A stretch of 64,000 nt of DNA from Cohnella baijiui. Its GTDB lineage: Bacteria; Bacillota; Bacilli; Paenibacillales; Paenibacillaceae. Location of the stretch: positions 22,916 through 86,915 of the forward strand of contig NZ_JAJFOW010000029.1 in the NCBI RefSeq assembly GCF_020731285.1. Reading direction: 5' to 3'. Position numbers and translations under genes: made by a program. The notes beneath the pieces are model-generated. The model was not told the origin of the DNA, did no database searches, and was given only the letters and a program-made list of their open reading frames with translations. This document shows, one piece after another, positions 33,471-42,471 of this stretch (positions are counted from its first letter, which is position 1; every line of letters starts with the position of its first letter).

Positions 33471-34193
33471 ATGCGCAGCATGGTCCAAGAAGGAGCATTG
33501 CGCAAAAGAGGGTTGAGTGGAGGCGAGCGTGAACTGCCGCCGCTTAAGGTGCTGCTGCACTGCCGTACTGTCGTCGAAAGGAAAAACTTCGTCACGACGG
33601 GACTTATGACCCAAGTGGAGGGGGAATTGTTCGAGATCGAGCTTCACGAGTACCAGTTGTTCGAGCTGGGCGAAACGGTCAAGCTGACCGTCTACTCGCC
33701 GGCGGGCATCCAAACGTTCCAGTCGATCGTATTCGCCAAATACGAGGGCGCGATCGCGACGATCCAGCCGCCCGCCTTGCACCAGAAGTTCCAGGAAAAG
33801 CGGGAGTATGCCCGGATCGAGGCGCCGGGAACGGGACTGATCACGCATCTCGCTTCCTCGGGTAACGAAGAGCCGCGGCCGATTGCGCGACCCATGGAGG
33901 TGCTGATCAAGGACGTCAGCGTCGCCGGGATCGGCTTCGTCGCGCCGGACCTGCCCGAGTTCAAAGTCGGTATGCGTCTGCGCGCCGCACTCGACGTCGG
34001 CATCAGCTTTGCCTGCGATATGGATATCGTGCGGCGGGAACGGATGGAGGACGACCTGTTCTGCGGGGCAAAGATGCAGCTGATCGATCCGGAGATGACC
34101 CGGCCGCTGCGGGCGTTTTTGCTTCGCCAACAGGTGCACATGCACGTTCGGCATCGCGCCGAAGCGAAAGCGTCCAAGAAGTTTAAAGGCTGA
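33471..34193 (+). CDS. PilZ-domain c-di-GMP receptor, riboswitch-controlled
   Basis: 240 residues. An N-terminal beta domain of the YcgR-N type (about 25-105) precedes a PilZ domain with both binding motifs: REYAR (RxxxR) at about 110 and DVSVAG (D/NxSxxG) at about 145. B. subtilis DgrA/YpfA has a similar layout and restrains motility. The start may be the ATG at 33471 or 33480; AAGGGATGG lies just upstream and fits the latter better. It is the only gene behind the c-di-GMP riboswitch. Confidence 0.88.
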   Translation: MRSMVQEGALRKRGLSGGERELPPLKVLLHCRTVVERKNFVTTGLMTQVEGELFEIELHEYQLFELGETVKLTVYSPAGIQTFQSIVFAKYEGAIATIQPPALHQKFQEKREYARIEAPGTGLITHLASSGNEEPRPIARPMEVLIKDVSVAGIGFVAPDLPEFKVGMRLRAALDVGISFACDMDIVRRERMEDDLFCGAKMQLIDPEMTRPLRAFLLRQQVHMHVRHRAEAKASKKFKG

Positions 34194-34239
34194 CTGCGAA
34201 TCTGGATGGCAGTGCCAGATATGGATCCTCCGGCAATTT

Positions 34240-34425
34240 GTATTCGAAAAATCATACACAATTACCGACTTAAGTGTTGAACCTGGCGAAAGTACTCGAA
34301 AAATCATACACATATTTCGATTTAGGCGCTGAATCCGGCAGATGTACTCGAAAAATCATACTCATTGTCGATGCAGACGCGGAGAACCGGCAAACCTATT
34401 CGAAAAATCCTACAAACATTACGGC
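34240..34425. repeat. 52-bp tandem array, four copies, TCGAAAAATC core
   Basis: ACTCGAAAAATCATACACAT-like units, with TCGAAAAATC starting at 34244, 34296, 34348 and 34400, exactly 52 bp apart. Spacers share GAATCCGGC-like segments. The core resembles the array at 51.3 kb on the opposite strand. About 160 bp of GC-rich DNA without a visible gene follows before the next start. Confidence 0.9.
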
Positions 34426-34588
34426 TAGCATGGGCGGACCCGACGGGGCCGCCTATTTGGCTTGGGCGTCGCCCCAGCGGGGGTTCGCCGCCGGCGGGTC
34501 TTTGGGCTTCTCGCCTTGCGGCGAAGCGGCGAAGCCGTTACGCTAGAAGGATCAATGTCGCGCAGGGCGGAAGAAGGTGGGCAGGATT

Positions 34589-36850
34589 ATGCGCAAGAGT
34601 TGGGATGAGGCGACGGCAGCCGCAGGCGGAATCGCCTTTGCCGGCGCGTTGGCTTGGGCGGCCTACGCGAAAGGATTGTTTTTCGAAGGCGAATCGTTGT
34701 ACCGCTGGGAGGCGGGCTTAATCGCGCTTGCCGCCGTCTGCGCGCTCGTCGTCGGGCTGCGGTCCCGCATGCGGCCGCCGCTATGGGCGGCGGCGCCTTT
34801 CGGTTTGGTCTTGGCCTACGCCTTGCCGCTGCTCGGGGAGCCGGCATCGGTGAAGGGCACGGCGGACGCCCTGCTGCGATGGGGGATGCTCGGTGCCTGG
34901 ACGGTGCTCGCCGGCCTATTCTTGGCGAAGCCGATTCGGCGGCACGCGGGGATGGCCGCCTTTCACGCGTCCGGCTTGTTCGTCGTCCTCGGCGGTTTGG
35001 CCGGGTGGTACGGCTGGCTGCCGTTTCCGGACATCGTCTTCCGCTCGGGCGATGCCGCCCTGGCGGCGACGGGCGCCCGTTTGGCCGGCTTTCTGCAATA
35101 TCCAAACGCTTTTGCGGCGGTCGCCGGCATGTTGGCGCTCGCTCAGTGGCAGCTCCTGGAGTCGCGAGGCCGATTGACCTCCGCATTCGCCGCAGCGGCG
35201 CTGATCCCGACCGTGACGGCGCTGCTGCTGACGGAGTCGCGCGGCGCGATGCTCGCGGTCGCGGCGGGCGGCGCGATCTCGTGGGCGTTTCGGCCGCGGG
35301 AGCGGCGAGGCTTCGCGCTGGCCGCCGCCGGCATCGCGATCGGACTGGCTTCCGCTGCCGCCAGCGCCTCCTTCGCCGCCATGGAGCGCGGCTCGCCGGC
35401 GGCGGGCTGCGGGTGGCTGCTCGCCGCAGCGGCCGTCGGCGGCGCCGCGCTCTGGCTGCTGCGCCCCCGGACGGAGGAGGCGACGCCCAAATGGGCGGCC
35501 GCCCTCGCATCGATATGGGGCGGCTCAGCCTTGTTTGCGCTTGGTCTCGCGGCCGCCTACCTGCTGCTGATCGGCGGCGGATCCGGCGGGGCGCGCGTCG
35601 CCTCCGGCCACCTCGAGACGGCCTCCGCGAGACAGCTCTACTACGCGGACGCGCTCCGCATGTTCGCCGAGCGGCCGCTGCTCGGCGCGGGGGGCGAAAC
35701 CTGGCGGATGCAGGCGGGGCTTTATCAAAGCCAGCCCTATATCGGCAACGAGGTGCACAGCGGCTACCTGGAGGTATTGATCGACACCGGCCTCGTCGGC
35801 TTCGCCTTGCTGATGCTCATGCTCATTTGTTATGCCGTCAAGACGCGCAGAAGCGCAGCTTCGGCATGGGGGCCTGCCGCCGTGCTGCTCGCGCACGCGG
35901 CGGTCGACTTCGACTGGGCGTACGCGTTCGTGTGGATGCTGCTGCTGTACTGGCTGGCGCTGCATCTTGCGGAACGAGAGAAGGGACCGGCTTCGGCGAT
36001 GGCCGGAGATGCCGCTGCCGACCCGCCGCATGGCGCCGTCGACGAGCCAGCCGCCGACGCTCCGGGCGAAGCGACGACGGCCGGCAATAGCGAAGCGCAG
36101 GCGCCGCGAACCGAGGCGGCTCCCCGGGCGGGCCTAGGGCGGCTTGCGGTTAGCGCGCTGCCCGCGCTGCTGCTGCTCGGCCTGGCGGCCGCGACGGTCC
36201 CTTCGGCGTGGCGATATGCCGATGCTGCGCGAGCCGACGTCATGGCGGCCGCCGCCCGCAGCGACGCCGTGAGGATCGCGGCATGGCGCGAAGCGCTGGA
36301 GGCGAACCCTGCCTGGAGCCTGGTTCGCCTGCGGCTGGGCGCACTCCTGGCGCCGCAGGAGCGGACGGGACTGCTGGCCCAAGGGCTGCGCTACGAACCG
36401 CGGTCGGCCGCGCTGCATTTCGATCTGGGCATGGCCTTCGTCGACCTGGGCGAGACGGCAGCCGCCGAGAAGCACCTGCGGGAGGCGATTCGCCTCAATC
36501 GCTTCAACCGAGACGCCCAGGACGCCGTCATTGCCCGGCTGATGCGCTTGTCCGAGCGTTTCGACAACGACGGCGACGCCGGTTCCGCCAAGTCGGCGGC
36601 GGAAGCGACGGCCGGCTTTTTCGAACGGTACCGCGATCTGTACGCGCGCCAATACGCCGGCCGGCCGAATCCGTGGTACGAGACGGGCTTGTTCGCTTCC
36701 GCCAAAGTCAACGCCGCCAAAGCCTATCGGAGAATGGGCATGCCGAACGAAGCGGAGAAGCTGCTGCGGGAGGTCATCGAGGAAGATCGGGAAGGATGGC
36801 GGGACGAAGCCGAGACGCTGTTGAAGGAGATGGGGCTGCCGCAGTCCTGA
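34589..36850 (+). CDS. O-antigen ligase-like membrane protein with C-terminal TPR domain
   Basis: About 753 residues. Roughly twelve membrane helices (about 10-470), with the Wzy_C/WaaL-type outer segment ASARQLYYADALRMF .. NEVHSGYLEVLIDTG at about 335-390. A Pro/Ala/Glu-rich linker and a last helix (about 515-535) lead to TPR-like repeats (LGMAFVDLGETAAAEKHLRE, YRRMGMPNEAEKLLREVIEE). Such proteins ligate or polymerise lipid-linked glycans or glycosylate proteins. The ATG at 34589 is preferred to the GTG at 34577 because GAAGAAGG lies 11 nt upstream. No glycan cluster is adjacent. Confidence 0.8.
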   Translation: MRKSWDEATAAAGGIAFAGALAWAAYAKGLFFEGESLYRWEAGLIALAAVCALVVGLRSRMRPPLWAAAPFGLVLAYALPLLGEPASVKGTADALLRWGMLGAWTVLAGLFLAKPIRRHAGMAAFHASGLFVVLGGLAGWYGWLPFPDIVFRSGDAALAATGARLAGFLQYPNAFAAVAGMLALAQWQLLESRGRLTSAFAAAALIPTVTALLLTESRGAMLAVAAGGAISWAFRPRERRGFALAAAGIAIGLASAAASASFAAMERGSPAAGCGWLLAAAAVGGAALWLLRPRTEEATPKWAAALASIWGGSALFALGLAAAYLLLIGGGSGGARVASGHLETASARQLYYADALRMFAERPLLGAGGETWRMQAGLYQSQPYIGNEVHSGYLEVLIDTGLVGFALLMLMLICYAVKTRRSAASAWGPAAVLLAHAAVDFDWAYAFVWMLLLYWLALHLAEREKGPASAMAGDAAADPPHGAVDEPAADAPGEATTAGNSEAQAPRTEAAPRAGLGRLAVSALPALLLLGLAAATVPSAWRYADAARADVMAAAARSDAVRIAAWREALEANPAWSLVRLRLGALLAPQERTGLLAQGLRYEPRSAALHFDLGMAFVDLGETAAAEKHLREAIRLNRFNRDAQDAVIARLMRLSERFDNDGDAGSAKSAAEATAGFFERYRDLYARQYAGRPNPWYETGLFASAKVNAAKAYRRMGMPNEAEKLLREVIEEDREGWRDEAETLLKEMGLPQS

Positions 36851-36995
36851 GAAAGCCGGCTTGAGCCACGCTCGCTAGCTGAAATCGCGTCCGCCCGCCG
36901 TTGGCAAACAACCGTTGACGAGTTTGGCGGAGGCGGCGGTCAGGCAGTGCGGGCCCGTCGGAGCCGAACGGCTTCAGCTCGTTAACACGACGAAA

Positions 36996-37042
36996 GGCAA
37001 GGCCCCTCCGCAGGCGCACGTGCGCCGGGAAGGGGCCTTGCC
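36996..37042. terminator. Intrinsic terminator, probably bidirectional
   Basis: GGCAAGGCCCCT pairs with AGGGGCCTTGCC, with an inner GGCGCACGTGCGCC helix. A modest T-run (GTTTGTTC) follows on the plus strand. Confidence 0.7.
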
Positions 37043-37063
37043 GTTTGTTCGTCGGGCGGAAGA

Positions 37064-37375
37064 TCAGCCGCCGAAGGCGTCGCGGAACGCCGAGACGAGA
37101 CGGGCCGGATCGACATCCCAGAGGGTGGCGATCTCGCCGCTCAGCTCCGTTTCCCACCAATCCGCCAGTTTTTTGCGATCGCTCCGGTGCTCGTGAATCC
37201 AAATCAGGTTGCCGACGACCCGGCGCACGTAAACCTCTTCGGCCTGCTTCATCTTGTCGGCGGGGATATAGGTCTTCAGCCGTTTGGCCGCGCGGTACAG
37301 CTCGTTGGCGCACGCCCGCCGGATGCCGCGCAAAGTCGGCAGCGGGGCGGTGTGCTTCTCGTTCCCCATCTTCAT
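37064..37375 (-). CDS. Uncharacterised conserved-looking small protein, 103 aa
   Basis: A basic, helical soluble protein: MGNEKHTAPLPTLRGIRRAC .. YRAAKRLKTYIPADKMKQAE .. VVGNLIWIHEHRSDRKKLAD. It contains several Trp and His residues. No family recognised with confidence. GAGAGG lies 7 nt before the ATG at 37375 (a TTG at 37378 is also in frame). It lies downstream of the cupredoxin gene on the same strand with about 80 bp between, possibly co-transcribed. Confidence 0.7.
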   Translation of the reverse strand: MKMGNEKHTAPLPTLRGIRRACANELYRAAKRLKTYIPADKMKQAEEVYVRRVVGNLIWIHEHRSDRKKLADWWETELSGEIATLWDVDPARLVSAFRDAFGG

Positions 37376-37456
37376 CAAGCATCCTCTCCCGCTTTAGACT
37401 ATGCGGAAGAGGAGAGGGCGGTCACCTACGGAAACCAAGGACTCCGACCGGCGGTC

Positions 37457-37906
37457 TTATTGTACGACGACGTACCCGACCATCGGAACGCCGGTTTTCG
37501 GGTCGTTGTGCGTTTCGCAAATGATCGGATAGGTGCCGGCTTGGGTGGGGGTAAAGCGGACGACGGTCGTCTTGCCTTTGTTGATCGTTCCCTTGACGCC
37601 GAGACCTTCGATCACGAACGGATGGGACTGGCCGCTGACGCCCGTGATGCGAAGCTCGACCGGCTGATTTTTCTTGACGATAATCGTGTCGGGAGAGAAG
37701 ACGTATGCCTCGAGCTGCTTGCCGTTGTCCATCGTCGTGCTGAATTCGCCCGTGACGATCTGATAAACCTGCGGCTCTGCGGAGATCGGGGCCGATGCCG
37801 CCTTCGTTTGCTGCCATCCGATATACGCCCCCCCGAACACCACGAGCGCCGCCGCGACGATATACCATTGAATCTTTCTTTTGCTGATAAACATGACTTT
37901 GCTCAT
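37457..37906 (-). CDS. Membrane-anchored cupredoxin-domain protein
   Basis: 149 residues. One N-terminal membrane helix (about 14-32: YIVAAALVVFGGAYIGW) and an exported cupredoxin-like beta-sandwich (about 55-149). Candidate copper ligands are His in QSHPFVIEG, Cys and His in IICETH, and Met in VPMVGY. AETYPI-like GTYPIICETHNDPKTG is the typical loop before the last strand. Probably an extracytoplasmic electron carrier or copper-binding protein; no oxidase genes are nearby. AGAGGAG precedes the ATG. Confidence 0.8.
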   Translation of the reverse strand: MSKVMFISKRKIQWYIVAAALVVFGGAYIGWQQTKAASAPISAEPQVYQIVTGEFSTTMDNGKQLEAYVFSPDTIIVKKNQPVELRITGVSGQSHPFVIEGLGVKGTINKGKTTVVRFTPTQAGTYPIICETHNDPKTGVPMVGYVVVQ

Positions 37907-38112
37907 TCTCGGTTCGCTCCTCTTCGGCTTTGTCCTAGCTCTATCAAGAGTCTATGCGCGGGCCCGTCCCGGCATGACAAGCCTGGGCTTGCCTCCGTTG
38001 GGAGATTCGGGTAGAATCGGCGTGACCGACTATGCTAGAATAGTATCGGTTCGGAGAGCCCGGCCGCGGGCGGCGCTCAGGCGCAAATTGGATAGAGAGC
38101 AGGTACGCCTCA

Positions 38113-38724
38113 ATGATGGATACGATTCACGAATGGTTGTCCCAATTGTTGTTGTGGATTGAGAGCCTTGGGTATTTCGGCATCATTATCGGTCTGGCCA
38201 TCGAAGTCATCCCGAGCGAGATCGTACTGGGTTACGGCGGCTATCTGGTCGCCAAGGGCGACGTGACGTTCTGGGGCGCCGTGCTGTGCGGGACGATCGG
38301 CGCGATTCTGCAGCAGTGGATCCTTTACGCCATCGGCCGATTCGGGGGACGCCCGGTCGTGGACCGGTTCGGCAAATACCTCCATCTCAAGTCCAAGCAC
38401 GTCGACATCGCGGAGGGCTGGTTCCAAAAGTACGGCCCCATGATCGTCTTCACGGGCCGGTTCGTCCCGGTCATGCGGCAAGTCGTTTCGATTCCGGCGG
38501 GCATGGCGCGCATGAACTTTTGGCTGTTTACGGTTCTGACGGTCGCCGCTTCGATTCCGTGGTCCATCCTGTTCGTCTGGCTCGGCCATTCGCTCGGGGA
38601 CAACTGGGAGCAGATCGACCAGAAGGCGGCTCCTTACGTGCAGCCGGCCATCCTGATCGCCATCGCGCTGCTGATCGTCTACTTTGTCTATCAAATCGTT
38701 CGCCGGCGTCGCAAGTCGGCTTGA
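38113..38724 (+). CDS. DedA family membrane protein
   Basis: 203 residues with the DedA/VTT pattern: SLGYFGIIIGLAIEVIPSEI, GAVLCGTIGAILQQWILYAI with a GRFGG turn, FQKYGPMIVFTGRFVPVMRQ and IPAGMARMNFW. Family members are flippases for undecaprenyl phosphate (UptA) or phospholipids and support membrane homeostasis. Basic C-terminus RRRRKSA. Monocistronic, with a terminator directly after it. Confidence 0.88.
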   Translation: MMDTIHEWLSQLLLWIESLGYFGIIIGLAIEVIPSEIVLGYGGYLVAKGDVTFWGAVLCGTIGAILQQWILYAIGRFGGRPVVDRFGKYLHLKSKHVDIAEGWFQKYGPMIVFTGRFVPVMRQVVSIPAGMARMNFWLFTVLTVAASIPWSILFVWLGHSLGDNWEQIDQKAAPYVQPAILIAIALLIVYFVYQIVRRRRKSA

Positions 38725-38732
38725 ATTCGCGA

Positions 38733-38758
38733 GGCGTCTCCGCTTGGAGACGCCTTTT
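38733..38758 (+). terminator. Intrinsic terminator
   Basis: Perfect 9-bp stem GGCGTCTCC / GGAGACGCC, 4-nt loop, then TTTT. It lies directly after the DedA gene. Confidence 0.88.
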
Positions 38759-38772
38759 GCATTTGCTACAAT
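38744..38772 (+). promoter_or_regulatory. Candidate promoter of the thioredoxin-like gene
   Basis: TTGGAG - 17 bp - TACAAT. The -35 overlaps the 3' arm of the preceding terminator. About 68 bp before the start. Confidence 0.45.
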
Positions 38773-38839
38773 AGGATCAAGATTGAGAGGAACAAGCAAG
38801 GCTCGGCAGACTTGTCCGGGCCGGAAAAGAGGGATCGGG

Positions 38840-39406
38840 ATGAGCCAACAGGTGGGACACAAACTGAATCAGGGCATCTCGCCGCGCCAATTCATGGACG
38901 GCATGGAGAAAAACAAAGAAGCGTTCGCGGCGAATTACGAGCAATTCGCCTGGCCGAGCGACGAAGTACGCGAATTTTACGAATCGCTGAACAACCGCGA
39001 CGACCTGCGCGCTATGATCATCACGGCGGACTGGTGCGGGGATGCGCTGCGCAGCGTGCCGATCGCCTTCCGCGCGCTGGAGACAGCGGGCATTCCGACC
39101 GAGGTGATGATCATCGAGCAGCACTACGACTTGATCGATCAGCACTTGACGCTGGGCGGCCGTTCCATTCCGATCGTGCTTTTCATCGATACGGGCGGCC
39201 ATCTGCTCGGCAAGTGGGGACCGCGTCCGCAGCGCGTGCAGGAAGTCATGATCGCGTTCAAGGCGGACAATCCGGACCGCGAGGCGCCGACTTACCAGGA
39301 CAACCTGGCCGAAGCCCGCAAGGAACTCGTGCAAAGGTACGGGGAAGCGGCGGACTATACGCCGGTCGTCCTCCGGGAATGGCAAGACATTCTCGAGCGC
39401 GTGTGA
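38840..39406 (+). CDS. Thioredoxin-fold protein (Thioredoxin_9 type)
   Basis: 188 residues. The active-site region is ITADWCGDALRSVPI, a single-cysteine WCGD variant rather than CxxC; RSIPIVLFIDTGG contains the cis-proline. The long N-terminal helix region (QGISPRQFMDGMEKNKEAFA) is typical of PF14595-like proteins. With one cysteine it may act as a monothiol reductase or in binding rather than as a dithiol oxidoreductase. The ATG at 38840 follows GAGGGATCGGG. The metallo-hydrolase gene starts 13 bp after its stop. Confidence 0.8.
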   Translation: MSQQVGHKLNQGISPRQFMDGMEKNKEAFAANYEQFAWPSDEVREFYESLNNRDDLRAMIITADWCGDALRSVPIAFRALETAGIPTEVMIIEQHYDLIDQHLTLGGRSIPIVLFIDTGGHLLGKWGPRPQRVQEVMIAFKADNPDREAPTYQDNLAEARKELVQRYGEAADYTPVVLREWQDILERV

Positions 39407-39419
39407 GGCGCAGAACCGG

Positions 39420-40052
39420 ATGCTGACGTTTCAGAGATTCACGTTGGGGGCGCTGCAGACGAACGCCTACGTGCTGATCGACGCGGGCCGCACGCGCGCC
39501 GTTGTCATCGATCCGGGCACGCCGGACCCCGCGCTGCTGCGGCGCCTGGAAGGATTGCAGGTCGAAGCGATCGTGCTGACGCACGCCCACTTCGACCATA
39601 TCGGCGGCGTGGACGAGGTGCGCCGGCGTTTCGGCTGCCCGGTCTATCTGCACGCGCAAGAGAAGGATTGGCTCGGTGACGCCGTGAAGAACGGTTCCGC
39701 CCGCTGGACGGACGTGACCGGACCGGTAACGACGTCGCCCCCGGACCGCTTCCTCGAGGACGGTCAACGGCTGGAGCTGCTCGACGAGACGTTCGAAGTG
39801 CTGCACACGCCCGGCCACTCGCCGGGCAGCGTCAGCCTGCGGTGCGGCGACCTGCTGTTCGCGGGCGACGCGCTGTTCCGCCGGTCCGTCGGGCGGACCG
39901 ATCTGCCGGGCGGCAATCCGGCGGCGCTCGAGCGGGCGATCCGGGACAAGCTCTACGTCCTGCCCGATGATACGCTCGTCTTGCCCGGCCACGGGCCGGA
40001 AACGACGATCGGCGAGGAAAAGACGGACAATCCTTACGTTCGCGCGCAATAA
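39420..40052 (+). CDS. MBL-fold metallo-hydrolase (glyoxalase II-like, YqgX type)
   Basis: 210 residues. Metal-binding motif THAHFDHIGG, further ligands in HTPGHSPGS, FAGDALFRRSVGRTDLPGG and LPGHGPETTIG. The order and the FRRSVGRTDL segment fit the YqgX/GloB-like branch, which hydrolyses glutathione- or bacillithiol-type thioesters in relatives. Probably co-transcribed with the thioredoxin-like gene; ends at a terminator at 40064. Confidence 0.9.
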   Translation: MLTFQRFTLGALQTNAYVLIDAGRTRAVVIDPGTPDPALLRRLEGLQVEAIVLTHAHFDHIGGVDEVRRRFGCPVYLHAQEKDWLGDAVKNGSARWTDVTGPVTTSPPDRFLEDGQRLELLDETFEVLHTPGHSPGSVSLRCGDLLFAGDALFRRSVGRTDLPGGNPAALERAIRDKLYVLPDDTLVLPGHGPETTIGEEKTDNPYVRAQ

Positions 40053-40063
40053 CGGCAGCAGAG

Positions 40064-40097
40064 GCGCCCTCGCCGGGTTCGGCGGGGGTGCTTTTTT
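40064..40097 (+). terminator. Intrinsic terminator
   Basis: GCGCCCTCGCC pairs with GGCGGGGGTGC (wobble and mismatch in the middle), followed by TTTTTT. Confidence 0.8.
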
Positions 40098-40224
40098 CGA
40101 CGCGGGACGGAGGTCGCGCGGTTTGACTGCGGGCGTTAACCTAAGCATCGATGCCGACGGCTGATGCCGATGGTAAGAGGGAAGAAGCGTCTCGCGGGCG
40201 TGTGGTTGAGATGGTGCCAGGCGG

Positions 40225-40415
40225 ATGAGCGGGAAATGGTACCGTACCTGCGGGTGAGGAGCGAGCGTTAATCTGATGGGAGGTACGGAATTCCACACAG
40301 GCGTGCGGATCCGGTGCTGCTGGTTGAATGAGCGGAAAAAGGTACTTCACATGCGGGGAGAGCAAGCACTCGATTGATGATGAGAGGAAAGGGGTACCGT
40401 ACATGCGGCTAATTG
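40225..40415. repeat. Degenerate repeat of ATGAGCGG .. GGTAC .. TGCGG units
   Basis: Three to four copies of ATGAGCGGGAAATGGTAC-like sequence followed by a TGCGG tail, with GGTAC starting at about 40239, 40282, 40341 and 40393 (the last step is 52 bp). The beginning resembles the unit of the 6.2-6.7 kb array. Non-coding. Confidence 0.6.
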
Positions 40416-40470
40416 GACAAGGCGTGACCGAGGTGTGGCAAAAAGACCGCACATGCAAGATGGCCCAACC

Positions 40471-40640
40471 GGCTGACGCCATCTCCAGCGCCCCCATTCC
40501 GCCAGAGATCCCGTCGAAAGCGGCTAACGCCACCTCAATCAGCCTCATTCCGTCCGAGATCCCCGTCCAAAGCGGCTAACGCCACCTCAATCAGCCTCAT
40601 TCCGCCCGAGATCCCCGTCCAAAGCGGCTAACGCCGTCTC
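40471..40640. repeat. 51-52 bp tandem array, about three and a half copies
   Basis: GGCTAACGCCACCTCAATCA units begin at 40471 (variant), 40522, 40574 and 40626 (steps 51, 52 and 52 bp); two full units are nearly identical. It ends about 130 bp before the ECF sigma gene. Confidence 0.9.
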
Positions 40641-40771
40641 CATGCCCTCTCCAAATTTTCCGATCCGATCGGAAGATTTTTATTTTTTTGTCCCGATTTG
40701 CGTTTAGACTGATACAAAAAGAGATGAACGGCCGTCTTTCTTATAGCTGCAGCGGAAAGGAGGCAACACCT

Positions 40772-41290
40772 TTGGATCATCCGGAATCCGAACTGTACCG
40801 ACAACTTTTTTACGAACATTATCCATCCGTCAGACGCAAGCTGGTCGCCTTGGTGCGCGACGACGCGGCCGCCGACGATCTCGCCCAGGAAGTGTTCCTG
40901 CGGCTATACCGCAATCCGCCGGAGGACTTCGGCGCGATCGGCGCCTGGCTCCATCGGGTGCTGACCCGGATCGGATATGACCATATGGAAAAGAAAGCCC
41001 GCGAGCGCGCGCTGATCGCCAAGCAGGGGACGTTGATCGAGGAGGGGCCACCCCCGCCTTCGGGGGAAGAGGTCCTGCTCCGCAGGCTGGACCAGGAAGA
41101 AGTGCGGACTTGGCTCGAGGAGCTGCCGGAACGCGACCGGCAGGCGCTGCTGCTCCGGTATTCGGGATACAGCTACGCCGAGATCGCGGAGGAGCTCCAG
41201 CTGCGGCCGCCGCTGGTCGGAACGCTCCTGCACCGGGCTGCCCAAAAATTCCGAAACAGCGCCGGCAAACGACTGGCGCAGAGCGAATGA
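40772..41290 (+). CDS. ECF-type RNA polymerase sigma factor
   Basis: 172 residues. Region 2 (LFYEHYPSVRRKLVALVRDD, ADDLAQEVFLRLYR) and region 4 (LPERDRQALLLRYSGYSYAE with HTH EIAEELQLRPPLVGTLLHRA). The TTG at 40772 has AAAGGAGG 8 nt upstream, while longer frames have no such site. It is followed by a membrane protein likely to be its anti-sigma and by an ABC transporter in one overlapping operon. Self-regulation is expected, but I see no clear ECF promoter. Confidence 0.9.
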   Translation: MDHPESELYRQLFYEHYPSVRRKLVALVRDDAAADDLAQEVFLRLYRNPPEDFGAIGAWLHRVLTRIGYDHMEKKARERALIAKQGTLIEEGPPPPSGEEVLLRRLDQEEVRTWLEELPERDRQALLLRYSGYSYAEIAEELQLRPPLVGTLLHRAAQKFRNSAGKRLAQSE

Positions 41291-41319
41291 AGCTCGTGAC
41301 TTGACAAGGAGGATCCGCC

Positions 41320-42471
41320 ATGACGAATGAAACGATACGGAACGGAAACGAAAAAGAGCGCACGGACGAAGCTTGGGCGCGGCTGCAGGAACGGCTCGCC
41401 GAAGAGCCGATGCACGCGAACTGGGCGCGGTGGACCGAGGCAGGCGTAACGATACGCAAGAATCACGCAAACGAGGGCACGATCGAAAAGGGTGCACCGG
41501 CTGCCGCTTTCGGCGAGGGATACGCATCTACGGCCTTTGAGCACGCTGCACCTGCAACCGGCGCGGAGCAGGCGCCATCCGCGAGCGAGCGGCAGCCGGA
41601 TTCGCCGGCATCCGAGGGACGGGGACGCGCGCTTCGCGGGCGACGCAAGTGGGCAGCGATCGCCGTCGCGGCGGCGCTGTTCGGCACGCTGCTGGCCACC
41701 CCCGCAGGAGACCGGGCGCTGGCTTCGATCCTGGCGCAGTTCCGGATGCAGGAAGTGGCGGTGGTGAACGAGGACGATCTGCAACAGCTGTTCAATCAGT
41801 TCGCGGGCGACGGCCAAACGCTGGAGAGCATCAACCAGTTCGGCAGTTTCACCAGTACGAACGGGACGATCAACGGCGCTTACGAACCGGAGGAAGCGGC
41901 CAGACTGCTCGGTTATCAGGCGCCGCCGAAAGGCGTGGCCGCCGCCTACGTGTCCCCTTCGCAACAGCTGACTTTTAAGCTGAATGTGGAACCTATTAAT
42001 ACGGCGCTGAAGCGCCTGGGCGCGAAAAAGCTGCTCCCGGCGTCCGTGGACGGCAAGCCCATCACGCTGTCGGTGCCGGAGACGGCATCCTACCGATTGC
42101 CGGGCGAAAAATGGGCCGAACTGCGCCAAACGAATGCGCCGGTCGTCACGGTGGACCCTTCGATTGACGTGAAGGAAGCGTACGATGCGGTGCTGGATTT
42201 TCCGCTTCTGCCGAGCCGGCTGAAAGAAACGCTGCAGCAAAGCCGCATTCTGTCGGGAGAGATCCCGCTGCCGGTTCTCGCGAACGGGGATACGGAGCAG
42301 CGGACGATCGGCGGTACCCGGGTCATCGTCACAAAAAGCACGTATGGCGATCAAACGCGATATCAAGCGACCTGGGCGAAGGATGGGCAGTTGTTCACGT
42401 TCGACGGCGGGCAGGCCTATAACACGGAAGTTTCGATCGACGACAAGCTGAAGGAGTGGTTGGGCGCATGA
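41320..42471 (+). CDS. Membrane protein, putative anti-sigma factor
   Basis: 383 residues. A cytoplasmic N-terminal region (about 1-108; helical, then Ala/Pro/Glu-rich and probably disordered), one membrane helix (WAAIAVAAALFGTLLATPAG, about 110-128) and an extracytoplasmic domain of about 250 residues (FRMQEVAVVNEDDLQQLFNQ .. EAARLLGYQAPP .. QARYQATW-like). The single-span layout behind an ECF sigma gene suggests an anti-sigma factor, though no zinc-binding HxxxCxxC motif is present. Its stop overlaps the ATPase start (ATGA). Confidence 0.7.
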   Translation: MTNETIRNGNEKERTDEAWARLQERLAEEPMHANWARWTEAGVTIRKNHANEGTIEKGAPAAAFGEGYASTAFEHAAPATGAEQAPSASERQPDSPASEGRGRALRGRRKWAAIAVAAALFGTLLATPAGDRALASILAQFRMQEVAVVNEDDLQQLFNQFAGDGQTLESINQFGSFTSTNGTINGAYEPEEAARLLGYQAPPKGVAAAYVSPSQQLTFKLNVEPINTALKRLGAKKLLPASVDGKPITLSVPETASYRLPGEKWAELRQTNAPVVTVDPSIDVKEAYDAVLDFPLLPSRLKETLQQSRILSGEIPLPVLANGDTEQRTIGGTRVIVTKSTYGDQTRYQATWAKDGQLFTFDGGQAYNTEVSIDDKLKEWLGA

